A stretch of 64,000 nucleotides of DNA from Onchidella celtica (taxonomy: Eukaryota > Mollusca > Gastropoda > Systellommatophora > Onchidiidae), in NCBI GenBank assembly GCA_963931925.1, contig OZ007572.1, positions 29,591,909 to 29,655,908 of the forward strand. Direction: 5' to 3'. The translations under genes were made by a program, and so were the position numbers. A model generated the notes under the pieces. It saw only the letters and a list, made by a program, of their open reading frames with translations, was not told the origin of the DNA and made no database searches. Shown here piece after piece: positions 56,988 to 64,000 of the stretch; the stretch's first letter is position 1; every line of letters begins with the position of its first letter.

Positions 56988-59900
56988 CATAAGAAATGCA
57001 GACCACGGTGGAAGGAAACAAACATTTAGCTTGCTTTGTTCATTATCATTAAACTGATTTTCAGGGAAAATAACATTTCGAGATGAAAAACATAGCAAAC
57101 TATGCTAAAGGTATAGTCCATCCCTGTGGGTGTGAACTGACGTCTTGTATTTCAGTAAATTAGTGAACAAACTTATTGCTACCAGTAGAACTCTTTGATA
57201 ATAAATCTCCCATAAGGAAAGCGAAAGAGACCGAACCGTGGCGTCATTAAGTGTTTTCCTGTAAATATAATGTTCATACTGAAAAATATCTTTAGTGCGC
57301 TAATATAATGACCTATGTCATTTTGCACAGTTTTGAGAAAAAACGAATGAAACTGTTTGTCAAGATGTCAAGATGTCATCAGACGAGTTAGCCTACGAGT
57401 GATAATGTGAAGATCTACTGATGCATCCATATTTGGGAGGGGGGTGGTGGTGGTTGACAGCCTTGGGCTTGATCTCTGGAAGAAAATAGAAGGCCTTGCC
57501 AATTTTGGCAAAAGTTTGATTTACGCCATTTTTTTTTTCAACTTAGCACCGTGACAATCTCTAAACTACTTCAACTTCGGGATCGAAAGTATTGACACTA
57601 ATGACAGATTTTCCGATGCATATCTGATATTATGCGCCAAGTTGCGCACTGAACTTGTTTCACTTTATTGATATATCTCCATTGTTCTGTGATAGTGCCT
57701 TGGTGCTATGATTAGGTTATATTGCTACCGTACGCTGACCTATTGGATAAATTCTTACCAGTTGTCCTTAGCGTCCCATCCATAACGTACGTAGGCTCAG
57801 AAAAGGCGCGTGCTGTCTCCAGCTTATGAAAAACGTTCATATGGAAGGCTGGGTTCTGGTTTCCTTTTTCTCCAGTGAATTTAGTAAAAATCGCCAAAAC
57901 TGAGTGAGGTAGCGTTTATAGAGACGGCGGGTTTCGGGAAATCGCACACTTGATTCGACCCGAGAGAACTCGCGCGAGGAATGTTACTCAATATGCTTTG
58001 TAAGTGTACATAGACAACTCGTGTCTCTCGAGGCGGCAATTTTGCCGACCAGCGCGGGAAATTACCAGAACCAATTGTGTGTTCTTGTTCCGCGTGTGTC
58101 GCGCGGGAGTTGTGTTGGCTGTGTACTTTTCTTGGCTTCACGATGGATGTTGACCTCGTCTTTCCTTTTCCCGCCTTGCTATGAACACCAACCGCGCGAG
58201 TGATTAGGCGCGAGTTTTCTTGCGCGAGTGACCATCTCGCGGCAACCCGCCTACCCGCTTTCTCTATAAACACGGCCTGACATACTTTATGGGTGGCCCC
58301 AATAAAATCGGTCACGCCACTGGTGCGCGGGAATACACATCAACTTGGTTAGGCCATTTTAGGCATAGAGCTCATTCTTTGTTGTGGCTTTTAGACCAGT
58401 TGTTCTTAACTACTGAGAAATGTTCAGATGTCCAGGGAGAAAGTGTTTATGCCTTTGAATAATGCACACTACTTTGTATTTATTGTGAAAATACAAAATC
58501 GTCTTAATTTTTTTTACTCCCTGGTAATAATGTCTGCCAACTTTCAACATTATCACCGTTACTTAGCTCCATTGACTTAGAGGTTGCCTTGTATGTGTTC
58601 TTGGGTTTGTAGAGTCGGACCTATGCAGTGGTGGGAGAAAGAGAGCCATGGACAGGTTTTTAAAGCTTAAGGACCCCAGATCTGAAGTGATTTGAACGGA
58701 GGTTAGACAATAGAATATACAGGCGTTAGTCTCGCAAATCCTGTAGCGCTCTGGCGATAGGTAAGGTCAACAGTCCTTCGCCCATTTCTTGTTAAAGTTA
58801 TATCTTGTGCTCTTTGAAGATGTGATTTGAATAACCGTGCATTTACCTGTTTTCAGTATCTAGTTTTCATGATAATGGATTTTTTCTTTTTCGATTTTGT
58901 TCTTTTAATGGGTGGGAGCAGGTGATGATTTGACTGCGTTGTAGAGATGGGAAAACGATGCTCAAAATAATAATGTACATCTTCCCAAAAAACATGTATT
59001 TACCCCGAGATGTTAATGTTTTATATTTCTGAACTATTCACTTGTCAGTCGTCTGTGTTTAATGTTTACCGTGCCTTTTCCCCTGTGTTGTCTGCGTATT
59101 TTTCTATTTTCGTATTTTTCGTTGCGAAAAATCCACCTAACGCTTGCAATACTACGATTGCACGTGTAAATAAGTTATTGAGAAAAAAGCCACTTGGAGC
59201 ATTAAAGTGTATCCTTTGCCTTGCTTTGCTTGTATCACAGTTGACTGTTCACGCACTGGCTGACAAACAAAATGCTCTTGTAACATTGTAGTGCAAGTCG
59301 TTCATGGAATCAAATCAGTTTACATTTGTGTTGAGGTTCATTACATTTTAGTTATCATTGTTATGCTTCACAAGTTACGATATGTCTCAGTGTAAACAGC
59401 TATGGTTTGGTCTGGCTGAGTTGATTTATAGGCATTACAAGCCAACGAGAACTGATAAAGCCAAAGGTATTTTTACTTACACAGCGTAAACTGTGCATTG
59501 TCTTGTCATTTGAATTATTTTCGTGTCACTGATTTCCATTTGGCTGGCCGTCTGAACTCGATTGCTAATATCTGGAGAGTGTTCTGCAGTAAACCCAGAC
59601 TGTTTTGCCCTAATGCGAAAGCTACATAAAGAATACTGAAATTGCAAGCTTGTCCTTGACGTTGAACAAACTCGATTCCGGGAATTCTTATCTCAGTGGC
59701 ACCTAAAATTCCAATGTGGCCAGTCGCTTTTCTCCAAGCAGAAAAGTACAAACGAAATAGCCGTATATTAATTTATAAACAACATAATTTTCCGGTCATT
59801 TATTTTCACTGTTCCCATGTCACAATTTAGGAAAATCTCAGTTGTTTTCATGATATTTTTGTTAAATACATATATATTTTTTGGTCTTCATTTCTGCTAT

Positions 59901-62096
59901 AACCTCAAAATTGCAGACATTGTCAGTTTAGTAATATGTATTATTTCACAGACTCATATGCGTAACATTAAGTCCCCTTTTCCCTTTGTTTATTTCTAAT
60001 TTTCTTCTACCACCATCCATTTTCAGCTATGAGTAGTTTCGGTACTTTGTCCCGTTAATATTTAAGTTAATTTTAAAATGATAAAAAAAATTAAAATATG
60101 CCCCAAATATCAGTTTGAAATTTATTAAAATAATGAGCATATAACCATTATAGTGTGGGATAAGTATTATATGTAGGGTTCCATTCATTGCATTTAAATA
60201 GTTCTCTCGTGTTACAGTTTTGAAATCATTTTTGTCATTGTTGTTGATCTGAGATGTACATGACTGAGATGCAAGGACTTTTAAGAATTGAACAAATGCT
60301 CTGTCAGACCCGGGAATTATTTTTCCTTGAAACCAAACTATTTTCCGAGGCGAAACTATAGCAATCTAACAATCAGTCACCAAAGAAACTACTAAAATGT
60401 CTGGGCATAAATTGTTATACTGGATCCAACTTGTCTGTTAATTTATCACCTAGAATCTTAAACAAATTTTAAATGTCAGAAATGACATTGGTGTGAGGAT
60501 CAAATATAGAAAAACGATTTTTGGAAAAATTTTCTGTGTGCGGCTGCGTGACAAGCCGACTAATCTCTTGTTTTAGAAAGTGCTGTCCACAAAGGAAGAG
60601 AAAAAAAAGTGAGATATCGAGATATGTTTTCATTTGACCCAACTATATCATCTTTCATAAAGGGTTCATCATGTTGGAAATGTAGCAAAACTTGAATTGT
60701 AGTCCATTTCCAGTCTCACAAACTCAGAACTCTACTTCAGTCTGAATTGGAGACGCAGATGTTTACAGTTACATTGTTATCACTTTCTGGAAATGTCCAA
60801 ATTTGTTCAGTACCAAGAGCTGAAATGGATGTGGTTTCTCAAACGTTCTTGTGTCGCCAGCGTTTCTTGTTGTAGATTCTGTTTTGGTTTTTGTCACTTC
60901 AGGCTTAGAGACAGCTATTTAAATGTCTCTCTGAGATGCCTAACCTTTTTTTATAGCCTAATATACAATGACAGTCTTTCAAATGACACTTTTCTTAAGC
61001 TTATGTTATGACCCGTGAGGTCTCTTCAGTTGAAGCCATGAGCTCATCATGAGGAGTATTTCTTGTGTGCAAATATAGAACACAAAATAGACTGAATTTT
61101 AATATGCTATTTAAAAGGCAATAGTGGTTTAATTGTGAACAAATGAAATGATAGAAAGGGGGTGCTAACTGCATAAAATAATATTACCATGGCCAAAAAC
61201 TATTTTTTCTTAGGGTCAATATTGTATTACTATTAGCTTAGGTCACATTTCAGGAAACCTTCTTACAAACTCGAATAAAACTTTTTGTAAATCATTATAG
61301 GAGTATAGCGATATAAGCAGCAAGTGTTTCTATACAGGTTTACTCAGTTTTGCAATTTGAAAATGAGACATGACAACAACAGCAGCAGCTTGGAAACATT
61401 TTGTAACACGCGATTTGAAGACAAAACGGCACATAAAATGTCTTTTTTATTATTATGATAACTCACATGTATAATTGATGTGAGCTGCAGATTTGCTTGG
61501 AGGAGACAGGGTAAAGAAATGAGACGCATAATCATATTTGTGCTCTCGCTAGAGCTACTGGTACTAGAAAGAGCTTGCTATTCTATGCTTTGACCATCTG
61601 GACTTCAAAAGTGTTAACAGTGTTATAGTCTGGGTGGGGCCTATGTTATTAAAACCAGTGCTTCCATACCGTACATAAGTATAGTTAAATTAAAAAAGAG
61701 AAACATCTGTAGCAAGAACTTTAAAAAAAATTAATTTGGCTCTTCAGAAAAGTTCATTTTTGAAATTCAGTGGGAAGGCAGCATGGTTGAGGCCGGTGAA
61801 TATGAATTATGGTACCTAATGAATAAACGTTTTGTTTTTAGAAAATAGAAAGGGGGAAAAACGGAATGTATTAACCGATTTGTCTTCCTTTTGAAACTGA
61901 ATAGAATCCAATGTGATGTAGATGTTTGATTTCGATGGGAAGAGTGGTTATTGTATGCATGTATCTGTAACTTGTGATAAATGGGAAAGACATACTGTAT
62001 AGAGATGTCGATTGGGTTGACTAAAGTGTGTGAGTTCCATGTGTTAATGCATTCTGGTTAATTGAAAGTGATGTTTTGAGTTTGAAATTCAATAAA
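56988..62096 (+). other. Long AT-rich stretch, probable 3' UTR of the Q-rich gene
   Basis: No coding exon is visible in these 5 kb. AATAAA occurs at 57200-57205 (an early candidate end) and at 62091-62096, the latter followed by GT/T-rich DNA (tggctttgagttctttgg) as expected downstream of a cleavage site. A CG-rich TIR element interrupts the stretch at 57908-58276. Short open frames here are AT-rich and unremarkable. Confidence 0.4.
57908..58276. mobile_element. CG-rich TIR element, about 370 bp
   Basis: gtagcgtttatagagacggc is mirrored by gctttctctataaacacggc. The inside is rich in gcgcgag/ctcgcgc and stands out from the AT-rich surroundings. It lies in the probable 3' UTR of the Q-rich gene. 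Confidence 0.75.
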
Positions 62097-62258
62097 GTTA
62101 AATCTTCATATCATGAGAAAACCCTGGCTTTGAGTTCTTTGGTAGCTTGTTGATTGTTGTCACTTGTTCCCTCACAGTTGGGTGAGAGGTTTTTGTTTAC
62201 TTGTTTGTTGTTTGTTTCTTCCTCGGCTTTACGTTGCTGTCTCTAGTTTTAAATGGAG

Positions 62259-62588
62259 GTTGACTTTGTTGCTTTTTAATTACTTTTTAAACGTTAATAT
62301 TATTACTGGTATTGATATGTGATCTGGTCAGCAAAGGAGAGCAAATCAAACAAGTTACAAAATTCAGATATATAGGCTATCTGATAACATCAGATATACT
62401 GGTATAGGAGCATAAGTGAAATAAAGTAAAGAATAATAATAATGGCCAAAGATTCATTCCAAAAAATGAGACGTATAGTCTAGATATTTGAATTTTGAAA
62501 CTTGTTTGATTTGTTCTCCTTTGCTGACCAGATTACATAACTGTAATACTAACGTTTAAAAAAGTAATTAAAAAGCAACAACGTCAAC
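62259..62588. mobile_element. 330-bp hairpin element
   Basis: Long arms: gttgactttgttgcttttta with attactttttaaacgttaat on the left, inverted as acgtttaaaaaagtaattaa and aaagcaacaacgtcaac on the right. tctggtcagcaaaggagagc and gttctcctttgctgaccaga continue the stem. No frame. Confidence 0.85.
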
Positions 62589-62589
62589 A

Positions 62590-62947
62590 TCTTTTTTATT
62601 GAGAATACCATGGATGGAGAAAAAATCAAATGAGTCAGTACTGAGAGACTCTAATCTGAAAAGATCATTAATTAAAACAATAAGAGTATTAAGACAGAGG
62701 CAACTGAAATTTCTAGGACACATCTGTCGTCTCAGGAGCCTCGAACATCTAGCAGTCACAGGGAGGGAAGATCGAAGGCAGGAAATGCAGGGGTAGACAG
62801 AGAAAAACTTTCACTGAAAGTCTTAATTTATGGACCACAAATAAATGTTACAACAACAACAACCTCCTTGACGGCTTGAGGTTGGCTGATTGCAGATCCG
62901 AGTGGAGAGCCATGATCGCCAATGTCTGTTCCAGACAGGTCAACTGA
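62590..62947 (+). mobile_element. Decayed RTE-type LINE, 3' end of the ORF
   Basis: One frame (62596-62793) reads LRIPWMEKKSNESVL and RQRQLKFLGHICRLRSLEHL, the conserved region after the reverse transcriptase in RTE/BovB-like LINEs. After a frameshift and an inserted acaacaac stretch it resumes as GLRLADCRSEWRAMIANVCS ending at TGA 62945. It is inactive: truncated and broken in frame. Confidence 0.85.
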
Positions 62948-64000
62948 TGATGCTGATTACGGTTGTTAATGTTTTTAGTTTTAGTGTTATGGTCTTCCTT
63001 TTTCTTTGATTGATGATTGCTTTTTTACAATTTTATACAGGTATTGAGCATCTAAAAAAAACATGTAGGCTACACACTTTGAAATTTGAATAAAATATAA
63101 AATTTACAATACAATGTCGGTTTATCCAAGACATACTGTATACTATAATTCAAATTAAATAGGAATTAGGACAAATGTTTAAATTTTATAAAATTTAACT
63201 CTTTATCACATGTCTCATTCTTAAGTTGTCGCACAACATTGTGTTCAAAGTCATGGCCATTCTGGGCCAGACACTGATGATGACGTGGTTCAACAGAACA
63301 GTTGCAAGCAGCATTAACAATAAAATAACATCATTAATCAAGTAAGTCGTTTTAGTACACATTTTAAGATGCGTATCTATTTTTTAAATAATAATTAATA
63401 TCCCAGAAAGTAAACAACTTTATTTGAAACTTGACACGACAGTCTCCACCATTATCGCTGTGCAATGGCTGTTCGTCGTGCAGTGGAGCAAACATTTTAC
63501 TCCATGCACCTTCTCCTAAACAACTCTTTCTTAACACTAACAGTCATTAGAAATAGTACACAGTTAATCATTAATTTTAAAAAATTGAAATAATTATAAT
63601 AATAATATTCCACTTGGTAAGTTCCAGAGGTTGCCACTGCTTTGGCAAAGCAAGGGAGGTAACAATAAAAGGTGGGCCCATGACTAACAACCCCAGATTA
63701 TTCTCCCCTGATAAAGTGCTGCCACTACACCCCCCCCCCACACACACACACAGACCCCTAAAAAAACAAAAACTTCCTGTTGGGGCAAATAGAAAAGCGC
63801 CGCATGCAAAGTTTCAGCGATCTTCATCCAACCGTTTAATAATATTGCCATTTTAGTTGCGCCACGAGTTTTGAGACACACTTAATGATCCGCTCACTGG
63901 TGTTCATTTACTCAGTGAGGTGGCTGTTGTGCCGACAACATTTAAATTGAACAACAGCAACAAAAACTGGATTAGTTCAAGGATGGAACTATCTAATTTT
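62948..64000. other. Geneless end of the window
   Basis: AT-rich, with a C run and CA repeat at 63727-63752. No gene supported. Confidence 0.5.

Overview
The window is AT-rich animal nuclear DNA with long introns, canonical GT-AG splice sites and very dense short repeats. A tRNA-headed SINE of a type common in snails, together with the gene structures, points to a mollusc, most likely a gastropod. This placement is an inference; the species cannot be read from the sequence.

Region by region: 1-18,354 holds no gene I can support. It contains repeats, including two abutting minisatellites (8,892-9,842), a 546-bp inverted-repeat element, a 5'-truncated non-LTR retrotransposon with a 13-bp target duplication, and several short terminal-inverted-repeat (TIR) elements. 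From 18,355 to 36,631 on the + strand lie 18 consecutive exons, all phase-compatible, of an SLC26-family anion exchanger (prestin/pendrin/A6-like core plus STAS domain). Only the first exon with the start codon is missing. Its introns are full of simple repeats and TIR elements. From 36,632 to about 44,100 is an intergenic stretch with a SINE and further TIR elements.

From 48,608 (possibly from 44,536) to 56,987 lies a second + strand gene. It encodes a very long, mostly disordered Q/N/S/M-rich protein with one possible membrane segment near its start, and I do not recognise its family. A long AT-rich, probably 3' UTR stretch follows, perhaps to an AATAAA at 62,091. After that come a hairpin TIR element and a decayed RTE-type LINE tail.

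The two genes show no obvious functional link. The most distinctive feature is the mobile-element landscape. One ~115-bp TIR family occurs at least eight times. A larger TIR element carries two tandem copies of that small element, and this composite has itself moved as a unit (7,698-8,224 and 25,243-25,776). I found no CRISPR array, operon, rRNA or functional tRNA gene, and nothing that amounts to a new defence or biosynthetic system.
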